A DNA stretch of 64,000 bases from the NCBI RefSeq assembly GCF_900102085.1, contig NZ_FMVM01000009.1, positions 1 to 64,000 of the forward strand. Reading direction: 5' to 3'. Below the pieces are notes generated by a model. It did no database searches, was not told the DNA's origin, and saw only the letters and a list, made by a program, of their open reading frames with translations. Within the stretch, counting starts at the first letter, position 1; every line of letters starts with the position of its first letter. Origin of the DNA: Paenibacillus polysaccharolyticus (lineage in GTDB: Bacteria > Bacillota > Bacilli > Paenibacillales > Paenibacillaceae). Shown here one piece after another: positions 26,601 through 34,415 of the stretch. The position numbers and the translations under genes were made by a program.

Positions 26601-29600
26601 TTGATGGTGTTTGCCGTTTTGACTAGTGCAATTTGCGGCTGTATGACAGGGGTCTGTGTTGTATTGGAAGATGATGAACCCGAGAAAGAGCCGGAAGTAA
26701 AGCTGACCGTCGACTGATTGTTAATCTGGGAAGGGATCGGCATAGTTATCCTCACCTCAAAAGTTACGGTAACTTCAGCTCCCGGGGCCAAAGTACCGAT
26801 TGGGATGCCGGCGGTCGGATTGGAGAGCGGTGAAGCAGCGCCGTTCACCAGGACACTTCCGGATATAAATGGGGTGTTCGAAGGCAGCGGATCGATAAAA
26901 ATGACGTTATTCACAGCGGTGGTTCCATTATTTCGAATCACAGAAGTATAACGGATCACATCTCCAGACACCGCATAATCAGCATTATCCGTTTTAACAA
27001 TGCTGACGTTCGGCAAGGACACCGGGATCGTAACCGTATTGGATGGAACAAAGCCTGCAATAACTCTTCCGCTCGGCAGTGTATAGTTATATGAGGCAAC
27101 TGCCTGGTTAATTAACTGTCTTGGATCAGGCAGACTTGTGACGGTTGACAGAAAAGACAGCGTCACGGACGCTCCGGCAGCCAGTGTTCCCAGACTGATT
27201 CCTGTATTCGGACTCACACCTGGAGCCGGGTTTCCATTAATCAAAACACTGTTTGTCACAAATATGGCCCCAGCAGGAACAGGATCGGTCAGGGTAACGA
27301 CTGCAGGAATATTGCCGGTATTGGTAATTTGAACATTGTAGTTGAATGTGTCTCCCACCGTCAGACTTGACGTACTTGCTGACTTCAGCACTTGAATGAC
27401 CGGTTGATAGACGGGGGTGTTCACGGTTACTGATGAAGACACACCATTAAAGCTGCCTGAAGTAAAGGCGGCACTTGCCCTGTTACTCACGACACCTGAT
27501 GAGGGAATAGCAGTAATTCTAGTCTGATACGTCACTGTGATACTAGCGGAATTACTCAAAGTCCCCAAGGCGATACCTGCGACAGGACTGGCATTACTTT
27601 GCACCACCCCGTTCACTGTAACCGTTCCCGCTATGAATTCGGAGCCGGCTGAAGGTATGTCGGAGAGCACCAGATTTTGTACAGCACCCCCACCAGCGTT
27701 TGTGATAACAACCCTGTATGTGAGAGCATCTCCAACTGTGCCATCTGTGGTGTTTACTGTTTTCGACAAGCTAATATTAGGTGCTGAAGCAGGGATACGG
27801 ACGATATTGGAACTGGAGCTGCCAGATAGATTTCGGCCACTTGGAAGCTGATAGGTGTAAGTGGAGAACCCCTGATTTTCTAATACAGGTGGAGAAGGAA
27901 TAGTAGTTAATGTGGCTCGGAATATTACAGTTGCGCTTCCTCCAGGCAAAATACTTCCCAGTGTAATCCCCGTCAGTGGACTTGTTCCTGGTCTAGCTGT
28001 GCCGTTAACCGTTACTGAATCCGGCACAAATGTAAGGCCCGCCGGAATCGTATCTGTCACATTGACTTGAGCCGCAATATTCCCTGTATTGCTGACAACG
28101 AGTGTATAAGCAAGCTGATCTCCCTGTGTTGCATTGGTCTGACTTGCCGATTTCACAATGTTAATCACAGGCTGATATACAGGTGTGGTTATTGAGTTGG
28201 AATTGGATATGCCTGTAAATGCTCCTGAACTGTAAGACACAGAGGCCCGGTTAAGAAGTGATCCTCCTGTTGGTACAGACTGCACACTTACTTGAAAAGT
28301 CACCGTTGCGGAGGTCCCTGCATTTAATGTTCCCAGAGCGATTCCGCTGGCGGGGTTAGCTGACGGCACACTTGTACCCCGAACCGTGACACTTCCAGGG
28401 ACAAAGTTCAGCCCTGTTGGAAGACTATCTGACAATATTGCATTCGTGATTGGCTGTATGCCCCCGTTGGTCGTGACCACTGAATACGTGAAGGTCTCTC
28501 CGACAGCAACATCCGTAACCGTTGCTGTTTTGAGAACCGTCACATTCGGCAGAGTTACCGGGATGGTTAGTGTGTTTGATGCCGCTGAGCCCGTGATGGT
28601 TCTTCCGTCTGGTGAGTTAAACGAATACGAAGCAGTCGCCTGATCAACCAATGTGGGCGGTGTTGGCAGGTTGGTTACCAGCACTTGAAACGTAATGGTT
28701 GTCACACTCCCTGCTGCCAGTGTACCCAAATTGACACCCGCAGCAGGATTGGCTCCTGCCACCACCGTTCCATTGACACGGAAACTACCAGCTACATAGG
28801 AACTGCCAGCTGGGATATTATCAGCAATCGTCACACTTGCTCCTACATTTCCTCCATTCGTCACCTGAAGCGTATAGGTCACCTGATCGCCTACCGTTGC
28901 ATTCGTGGTATTCGCTGATTTTACGATAGAGAGATTCGGTGAATATACAGGAAGTGTTGAATTATTAGAAGGAATAACCCCACTAATTACCGGACCACCA
29001 GCAACACTTTGAAAAGTAAATGCGGCATTCGCGGAATTGACGAGTTGTAATATACTTGTATCGTTTGTAATCTGAGCTCGGTAAGTGACGACAACACTGC
29101 TATTGAGCGCCAAAGAGCCTAAAGGTATACCTGATGTCACATCCAGTGTTGGCCTGGACACCCCGCCTACCGTAATGCTTCCAGGTACAAATGTTAAACC
29201 GGCAGGTAGCGTATCCGACAGAACCACACTGGCTGCACTAGCTGAGCCACCATTCGTAATGGTCGCTGTATACGTGACTGTATCTCCGGCAACTGCGCCC
29301 GTTGCTGTAAATGACTTCGCCACCGTAATCCGTGGTGCGTTAATATCGACCTGAATGGCGTTACCATTCACGATGTACGCATCGCCAGATGTGGTAAGTG
29401 TCAATACTGCTGAAGACTGATTGTTAATCAGCCTTGCTGACACATCCACATTGGTAATATCCCAGCCCTGACGTCCCCCGACGATATTGGTTCCGGGTGC
29501 TCCATTGATCTGGTTGCGAGTTCCAAAGGTACCTGTCGTATTCAGGGCACCTGTATCTCCATTAATCTGTGACGCAAAAAAATTGGCCGCTAGATTGTTG

Positions 29601-30379
29601 GGCCCGGACAAGGCGACTGAAGTTGCGGATGTCGCTCCAAATAACGCCTGATCTCCTGTGCGGTTCGCATCCCCCTCCTGCGCACTGAACAGCGCTCTGC
29701 CCCCCAAAGCTCCTGAGATGGGTGTTGCAAAGCCTGTAAGCGTCGTAACAACCGGTGCCGAACTCGCTTGAACCAGTACTCCTCCCGCACGTAAAGACAT
29801 GTTACGAAAAGGTAGATTTCCATTTTGATAAATAACGCCCAGCGTCCAGCCTGCATGATTCGCTGTAGCATCATTGGTAATCACAATCGTTCCTACGACT
29901 CCCCCGGTGACATATGTACCTGCTCCCCCATTTTGTACAAGGGTGGTAACGTTAGCCGATCGGACATACCCCGCTGCGTTGTTGCCAAGGTCAAACTGAT
30001 TATATGTGGCCGGATCAGGCGTAACACTGGTTGTGCCCGCAGGGGTAGTAAACGTAACCGGGTTATTGATTGCCGAACTGAGGTTAACCGTCCCGTTAAT
30101 ATAACTTCCGCCCCAGATCAACTCCGCATAAAGAACAGTACTTCCCGCAGGCAGAACCAGAATCGCTGCTGAACTGTTGCTTTGGTACAGACTGGTTGTA
30201 CCTGCCGGGTACGTTCCATAAGTGGAAGCCGTATTAATCGTTGTAAATCCTCCGATACTGTCTTGCGTCCCTGGCACTCCTGCCGTGTCAGAACGGCTTA
30301 GTCCAAGTGTATTGCCCGTGAACGTAATTGCACCTGTAGCGTTGACAGTTGAACGAACGACAAGAGGAATGGATTTCAC
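23666..30379 (-). CDS. Giant DUF11-repeat protein 1 (about 2,235 residues)
   Basis: The N-terminal 350-380 residues form a separate domain (FTGNTLGLSRSDTAG, then LYAELIWGGSYING). About 15 repeats of 120-130 residues follow, each starting like VVKSTxSTxATVGDTVxYSIxVTNxG. Repeats alternate between two subtypes: one with NTGN and PDGR, the next with NSGI and SFTSGxFSG. The last repeat stops halfway and is completed by the next gene. Thr, Ser, Asn and Val dominate; no signal peptide or anchor is visible. Start is uncertain: GTG 30379, or ATT 30370 with GGAGG 8 nt upstream; GTG/ATG starts nearer 30484 lack a ribosome site. A structural surface or spore-layer role is inferred. Confidence 0.75.
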   Translation of the reverse strand: MKSIPLVVRSTVNATGAITFTGNTLGLSRSDTAGVPGTQDSIGGFTTINTASTYGTYPAGTTSLYQSNSSAAILVLPAGSTVLYAELIWGGSYINGTVNLSSAINNPVTFTTPAGTTSVTPDPATYNQFDLGNNAAGYVRSANVTTLVQNGGAGTYVTGGVVGTIVITNDATANHAGWTLGVIYQNGNLPFRNMSLRAGGVLVQASSAPVVTTLTGFATPISGALGGRALFSAQEGDANRTGDQALFGATSATSVALSGPNNLAANFFASQINGDTGALNTTGTFGTRNQINGAPGTNIVGGRQGWDITNVDVSARLINNQSSAVLTLTTSGDAYIVNGNAIQVDINAPRITVAKSFTATGAVAGDTVTYTATITNGGSASAASVVLSDTLPAGLTFVPGSITVGGVSRPTLDVTSGIPLGSLALNSSVVVTYRAQITNDTSILQLVNSANAAFTFQSVAGGPVISGVIPSNNSTLPVYSPNLSIVKSANTTNATVGDQVTYTLQVTNGGNVGASVTIADNIPAGSSYVAGSFRVNGTVVAGANPAAGVNLGTLAAGSVTTITFQVLVTNLPTPPTLVDQATASYSFNSPDGRTITGSAASNTLTIPVTLPNVTVLKTATVTDVAVGETFTYSVVTTNGGIQPITNAILSDSLPTGLNFVPGSVTVRGTSVPSANPASGIALGTLNAGTSATVTFQVSVQSVPTGGSLLNRASVSYSSGAFTGISNSNSITTPVYQPVINIVKSASQTNATQGDQLAYTLVVSNTGNIAAQVNVTDTIPAGLTFVPDSVTVNGTARPGTSPLTGITLGSILPGGSATVIFRATLTTIPSPPVLENQGFSTYTYQLPSGRNLSGSSSSNIVRIPASAPNISLSKTVNTTDGTVGDALTYRVVITNAGGGAVQNLVLSDIPSAGSEFIAGTVTVNGVVQSNASPVAGIALGTLSNSASITVTYQTRITAIPSSGVVSNRASAAFTSGSFNGVSSSVTVNTPVYQPVIQVLKSASTSSLTVGDTFNYNVQITNTGNIPAVVTLTDPVPAGAIFVTNSVLINGNPAPGVSPNTGISLGTLAAGASVTLSFLSTVTSLPDPRQLINQAVASYNYTLPSGRVIAGFVPSNTVTIPVSLPNVSIVKTDNADYAVSGDVIRYTSVIRNNGTTAVNNVIFIDPLPSNTPFISGSVLVNGAASPLSNPTAGIPIGTLAPGAEVTVTFEVRITMPIPSQINNQSTVSFTSGSFSGSSSSNTTQTPVIQPQIALVKTANTINATVGDTVVYTITVSNTGNLQANVTVTDTIPAATTLVPNSVVVSGVPQPGVTPGAGIPVGIVAAGATAIVTFAVVVDSLPSPQQLSNFASSTFTFTPPDGRTLTGTATSNTLTFPVSSPNVSVVKSTVSTAATVGDTIVYSVLVTNSGIAPVNSVQFSDPIPSGASFVPGTVTINGVAQPAASPSGGIPLGTLAPGGTATVTFSVIVNGIPTNNQLSNRSTVTFTSGTFSGTTFSNTVLTPVFQPVLVAQKTASTQNATVGDTVSYTISVNNQGNYGAQINLTDNLPAGTVLVPNSVIVNGQPLPAASPTTGISAGTVAAGATTTITFSVVIDTLPSPQQLVNQASVALSFTLPDGRTINRSVLSNVLTIPVSAPDVNVVKSTTSTAASVGDIVTYSIAVTNNGIANVSNVIFTDALPASTVLAPSGVFVDGVLRPNANPSTGITLGSIAPGATVTVVFSVSVTSLPSPAVLNNQSTVSFTSGAFSATTFSNTVSTPVYQPILAAVKTGDQAIATVGDTVIYSIAVTNTGNYGASVTLTDTIPAGTEFVPNSVVINGASAPGADPASGISLGVVSTTTIVTFSIVITTLPVSQSITNQASATFTYTLPDGRTLGGSITSNALIIQVSAPNVTVVKTTTSTDAVVGDTIVYEMVVTNSGIDPVNNIVLTDPIDPATTFVTGSVLVNGIPRALANPALGIALGTLAPGESVAVSYAVRVNSLPTPPQVSSQSSVSFTSGVFSGAAYSNTIVTPIYQPIIAVSKTASTSNATVGDDIVYSFTINNSGNLVANLTLTDNIPTGAVLLPNSVLIDGVPQPGANPETGIVVGNIPPGGSVNVTVTLGVTVDSLPQNQQLRNQAVANYTFSPPDGRVLSGTVSSNVLIIPVSAPNVVVAKSTSAIDAVVGDVITYTVVVTNSGIETVNNVVMVDPVPVGTVFVPGSVVVNGVARPTGNPNTGITLGSIAAGASTTVTFNVEVVVI

Positions 30380-30611
30380 CTCCCCTTCAGCGGAAAATGG
30401 GAATTCTGCAACAGAGCCTGTTATCAGTCTATGATGCAAAGTCAGGGAATTTGTATGTCCACTTCCGAAAGTTTGGATATTCATTGGATTATTATGTAAG
30501 GTTTATTATCATGTTTAAAATTTTATCCCTTGCGTTTTGCCGATTCTATCTTATAATCTACTTATACGAGAGCAATCTGTCGTATCATTTTGATGCAGTC
30601 AGCGGTGATTT

Positions 30612-31730
30612 ATGAACAGTTCAGCAGAACATAGCAGACATATTCCAAGAGAGTATGAGATCAAGCATTCCAAATGGTTACGTAAAATGCTTCATGCTTA
30701 TTGGGTCGTTGTTATTGTACATTTTTTAGTTCAGATTGGTTGTTATCTTTTTTTGAAATATGATCGCGCCCCCCTGGATTTCATCGTAAACGTTTTATTT
30801 TGGCCCACAGTTTTAGCTGTTTTTTGTATTTTGCTCACCAGTTATATGGATCGAAAATTTCCTTCCTGTTCGTTCACTACAATGTCCATAACCAGTACAG
30901 TAATTGCCTGGACCATTATTCATGTTAATTACGACATTCGAATTATGCCAGCCATATGTCTTTTACCGATCTTTGCCTCTGTGTTGTTTTATGACAGCAA
31001 ACGCGTTTGGTTCATTTTTTCATTACAAGTGGCAGGATATGGTCTTCTACTACTTGACCCGGTGTATCGTGCATATCTTAGCTCCTTTGACATGGTTTCC
31101 ATTCCGATATTTCTGATCCTGGCCACCTATGTGGCACAAATCATTGTGACTACCGGCATCGAAGTACTGGACGATTTGCAGACAAGCATGAACGCCAAGG
31201 AAGACCTTATCGTCAGAAATGCCATCATTGCAAAACAGTCTAAAACAGACGGGTTAACGAATCTTTATAATCAGAGCTCGTTCAAAGATTATTATGAGAA
31301 GGCATTTGAGTACGCCAATCTCGGGATGAGTCTGCATTTGGCGCTGATCGATATTGATGATTTTAAAGTGATCAATGATACGTATGGTCATCGTGTGGGC
31401 GACATCATTTTGGAAAAGGTGTCCTTGATCATTCAGGAGAGCATCACGGCTAGTGACATTGCTGCGCGGTATGGCGGTGAAGAATTCGCTTTGTTAATGT
31501 TCGAACAATCCTTTGAACAAGCTTATGATCTGGTTGAACTTATCCGGCAAAAAATTTCATTAATGGGCCATCTGGAACTTGGGGGTGCTTCCATCACCGT
31601 AAGTATCGGCCTCAAAGGATACAACCTTGATTTGAGTAAAGATAAGTTGTTTGAAGATGTGGATGCTTGCCTGTATGCTGCCAAACGTACTGGTAAAAAT
31701 AAAACCGTAACCTCACTAGTTCCAGCATGA
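30612..31730 (+). CDS. Membrane-bound GGDEF diguanylate cyclase
   Basis: A 372-residue protein that should make cyclic di-GMP from two GTP. The N-terminal 190 residues contain about six hydrophobic helices, forming a membrane sensor of unknown ligand. The C-terminal GGDEF domain has DGLTNLYN, DIDDFKVINDTYGH and the active-site loop RYGGEEFALL; a typical upstream RxxD inhibitory site is not seen. ATG 30612 follows a weak GGTG ribosome site. It is transcribed away from the giant repeat gene across about 130-230 nt, so the two share a control region. Confidence 0.85.
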   Translation: MNSSAEHSRHIPREYEIKHSKWLRKMLHAYWVVVIVHFLVQIGCYLFLKYDRAPLDFIVNVLFWPTVLAVFCILLTSYMDRKFPSCSFTTMSITSTVIAWTIIHVNYDIRIMPAICLLPIFASVLFYDSKRVWFIFSLQVAGYGLLLLDPVYRAYLSSFDMVSIPIFLILATYVAQIIVTTGIEVLDDLQTSMNAKEDLIVRNAIIAKQSKTDGLTNLYNQSSFKDYYEKAFEYANLGMSLHLALIDIDDFKVINDTYGHRVGDIILEKVSLIIQESITASDIAARYGGEEFALLMFEQSFEQAYDLVELIRQKISLMGHLELGGASITVSIGLKGYNLDLSKDKLFEDVDACLYAAKRTGKNKTVTSLVPA

Positions 31731-31752
31731 TGATTAATGAGAAAGTAAATTG

Positions 31753-31806
31753 AAAAAAGTTGTGTGGTGTACACCCGGTCAAACGGATCACCACACAACT
31801 TTTTTT
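31753..31806. terminator. Bidirectional terminator between convergent genes
   Basis: A 15-bp perfect stem, AAAAGTTGTGTGGTG (31755-31769) and CACCACACAACTTTT (31789-31803), has A- and T-tracts on both sides. It serves the GGDEF gene (plus) and the gene at 31852 (minus). Confidence 0.85.
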
Positions 31807-31851
31807 GTTTTCATACGAATCTGCCTGTTTTTTTGAACTGTGGTTCTTTCT

Positions 31852-32376
31852 TTATTCTGTTGCCCACTCCCAGCGATGGCGATATTGCTCCAGCCTTGGA
31901 TGGACCTCGTCAGACTGACCGTCAATAATGAGGCGAAGTTCCTTGATCCAATCGGTAAAGGAGTCAAAGGATGCCCATTGATTAGCCATTTCTAAAGTCA
32001 TATACAGAAAAAGAGGTGACGGGTATTCCGCTTGAATATGTCTTAAGGCTGTATCAATCGGGGTATACTTTTTGCGCTTCCCCTCTAGTCCTTCCACCCG
32101 GATTGGTGCAGATGCGTGATCACGCCGCCATTCGTGAAGACGATCCTCTCTCTTGTAAAAGGATTGTACCGCGTCTCGGCTCATTCGTTTTACCGTGCTT
32201 TCATGTAATGGGTAAAGCACTAGCTGCTTGAAAGCTCTCGCATTCATAATCGTTGCTGCACGCTCAAGCTGTTCGTTCGTTACGTTCTCGAACGAGTCGT
32301 AGAAGATCAACGTGCCCTTGCGACTAGGCTGAACAGGCTCATAGCCAAAGGGTACGTTTGCATATTTTCCAGACAA
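31852..32376 (-). CDS. Hypothetical cytosolic protein (TTG start)
   Basis: Not recognised. About 174 residues, charged, with no signal peptide or membrane helix. A stretch LVLYPLHESTVKRM and WRRDHASAPIRVEG suggest a mixed alpha/beta fold, but no motif is diagnostic. I choose TTG 32376 because GGGAGG ends 8 nt upstream; the longer frame starts inside that ribosome site. It lies downstream of the second GGDEF gene on the same strand with about 90 nt between, so co-transcription is possible. Confidence 0.65.
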   Translation of the reverse strand: MSGKYANVPFGYEPVQPSRKGTLIFYDSFENVTNEQLERAATIMNARAFKQLVLYPLHESTVKRMSRDAVQSFYKREDRLHEWRRDHASAPIRVEGLEGKRKKYTPIDTALRHIQAEYPSPLFLYMTLEMANQWASFDSFTDWIKELRLIIDGQSDEVHPRLEQYRHRWEWATE

Positions 32377-32466
32377 GCGCCCCACCTCCCTTCTCAATTA
32401 CCTCACTGTCCATGCACACCTGCCTTAATGCTCAAGTGACTCCCCACTTCATAGTACTATTATATG

Positions 32467-34107
32467 CTAATCCTCGTTTTCCAACTCGAAATAAAATGTG
32501 ACTCTGTTCTTGCCCGCACGTTTGGATCTATATAGTGCCTCGTCTGCCATTCGAATAATCTCACTCGGATTGTTACTATTCGTCGGATACTCCGCTCCTC
32601 CAATACTGCATCCAATATGAACTCGCTCATACTCAATAATGAATGGTTTGTTCAGAGTTTGAATAATATCTTGCGCATACTCCATCGCTTCCTGCCGCGG
32701 ATCATCCAAGGCTGAGCGAAGTACAATCAGGAATTCATCACCGCCAAGCCGAACCGTTATACCATCCTCATGACTTAGGGCTGTAAGTCGCTGAGCAACT
32801 TTTTGCAGTAAAACATCCCCCGTCTGATGTCCCAGCGAATCGTTCACACTTTTGAAACCGTCCAGATCCAGATAGAGAAAAGTTAACGTATGATCCTCGC
32901 TCTCCATCTCCAGAGTTTCCTCAAGATACGTCTCTAGGGCTGTGCGGTTCTTCAATCCGGTCAGCTGATCATAATGTGCAAGATTCTGCATCACAACCAG
33001 TTCCGAGTCTTTATTCATGATCGAAGAAACCATGTTTCGTAGTGACCGTGACAATGCCTCAATTTCCTTCAGCCCTTTGGTCTCGGGGATGTCAATATTT
33101 TCTCCTGCACCAAGACGATCTGCAACACGGGTTAATCGAACCAGTGGAGCCGAGATGAGTCTGGAGAGAAGCCACCCAATCGGCGCAAACAAAAGCATCA
33201 CAACGATGCCCGCACCGATGTTAAACCACATCAGATCAACAACGGAGGAAAAAGCTGCAGATTTACCCTGACGGATGATAATGGTCCAACCCAGTCCCGG
33301 ATAATCTTTATATCCCTGGCTATAGGCTAAACCGGTAACATATTCCTTGCCATCCGGCCACTTTTCAGTGGACCAGCTGCTTTTACTGTTCTGATGATTT
33401 TCAATCTCTTCTAGTGCAAGTGGTTTACCTACCCACTCTTTGGGGCCGAGAAGCACAGTGTGCTCTTTTTTGCTAACGATAAAGAATTCAATATCTTTCT
33501 CCTCACGTTGTAAGGGAACGAGTACGGAAGCCTCGACTTCTTTGGCCCACGCCCAACTGAGATGTGCTGCTAATACACCATGAATCTGTCCATCACTATC
33601 CTTAAGCGGGAAGCTGATATCTACAAATTGCAATGGCTCTCCCGATGGATTAGGCAATAGTTTGGCGAGCAGCACCGCATTATGTACGTCTCCAATAAAT
33701 TTACCCTTGATTCCTTCCTGGTACACAGGCCGCTCCGATAAATCTTCGCCTAAAAGTATTCCGTCTGTAGCGGCTAGCACTTTTCCTTTTGGATCCATGA
33801 ATCCAACCCATGAAAAAGAGGGGAAACTATTTTGCAGCTGATCCAACAGCATTTGAATATCCTTGTGATTAAATTCATCATTCATAGATGCCATGTTGCC
33901 CAAAAGATTCATTTCACCAGAACGAGAGTACATGAAACGATCCAGCTTGTCCACGGTCTGTAGAGCCGTGCTTTCCAAAGAGTGCCCGATTTCGGTTTCC
34001 ACCGCATCAAATGATTTTTGGCTGAAAACATAACCAATGGTTAAGATAACAAACAGAGATAACACAGCGAAAATGACGGTGAGCACCGTTCTAAGTTTAA
34101 ATGACAT
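32467..34107 (-). CDS. Cache-HAMP-GGDEF diguanylate cyclase
   Basis: A 546-residue transmembrane signalling protein. Helix 1 is near residues 8-28. An extracytoplasmic dCache-like domain follows (about 40-275). Helix 2 is near 285-310 (AGIVVMLLFAPIGWLLSRLI), then a HAMP linker (SAPLVRLTRVADRLGAGE). A GGDEF domain ends the protein (YDQLTGLKNRTALE; DLDGFKSVNDSLGHQTGD; RLGGDEFLIVL). It should sense an external small molecule and make cyclic di-GMP. No RxxD product-inhibition site is evident. AGGAGG lies close before ATG 34107. It is divergent from the mrp operon. Confidence 0.88.
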   Translation of the reverse strand: MSFKLRTVLTVIFAVLSLFVILTIGYVFSQKSFDAVETEIGHSLESTALQTVDKLDRFMYSRSGEMNLLGNMASMNDEFNHKDIQMLLDQLQNSFPSFSWVGFMDPKGKVLAATDGILLGEDLSERPVYQEGIKGKFIGDVHNAVLLAKLLPNPSGEPLQFVDISFPLKDSDGQIHGVLAAHLSWAWAKEVEASVLVPLQREEKDIEFFIVSKKEHTVLLGPKEWVGKPLALEEIENHQNSKSSWSTEKWPDGKEYVTGLAYSQGYKDYPGLGWTIIIRQGKSAAFSSVVDLMWFNIGAGIVVMLLFAPIGWLLSRLISAPLVRLTRVADRLGAGENIDIPETKGLKEIEALSRSLRNMVSSIMNKDSELVVMQNLAHYDQLTGLKNRTALETYLEETLEMESEDHTLTFLYLDLDGFKSVNDSLGHQTGDVLLQKVAQRLTALSHEDGITVRLGGDEFLIVLRSALDDPRQEAMEYAQDIIQTLNKPFIIEYERVHIGCSIGGAEYPTNSNNPSEIIRMADEALYRSKRAGKNRVTFYFELENED

Positions 34108-34415
34108 AATTCCTCCTGCACATACGGTGAACCGCTCTTACAATCTCAATCATCCACAGCTCTGCGCTGCAAAATGATAAGAAATAGCTCTCACTTATTT
34201 TGAATTATATCGGTATTTTAGTTTGCATTTTTAATATATGCACCCATACAAAATTCACCCGAAATCACGACCGAGTTTCTTCCATTCAAAGAATAGTCAC
34301 GATTCTGTATATACAAACTTGGGTTATGAATAGAGAGAGCAAGCATATCCTTAAAGGATTGCGCCTGTATGTCACAGAGAGAATGACGAGAAAAAAACAT
34401 TGGGGGTGTAATTAT
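34108..34415. other. Intergenic control region before the mrp operon
   Basis: About 300 nt containing the start regions of the minus-strand cyclase gene and the plus-strand mrp operon. A/T-rich patches near 34190-34250 could be promoters, but I could not single out a convincing -35/-10 pair. The frame that extends mrpA upstream through this region has no ribosome site and does not match the family N-terminus. No riboswitch-like fold was recognised. Confidence 0.4.

Noticed and set aside
23666..30484. Many plus-strand open frames inside the giant gene (for example 26193-26576, 27537-27851)
   Set aside because: They are antisense shadows of a Thr/Val-rich repeat sequence; they repeat with the domains and lack ribosome sites.
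23666..30484. Possible CRISPR or simple tandem DNA repeats
   Set aside because: The periodicity is at protein level (about 125 residues); no short identical DNA repeats with spacers.
34200..34415. Upstream extension of mrpA to ATG 34200
   Set aside because: No ribosome site, not similar to MrpA N-termini; TTG 34416 has both.
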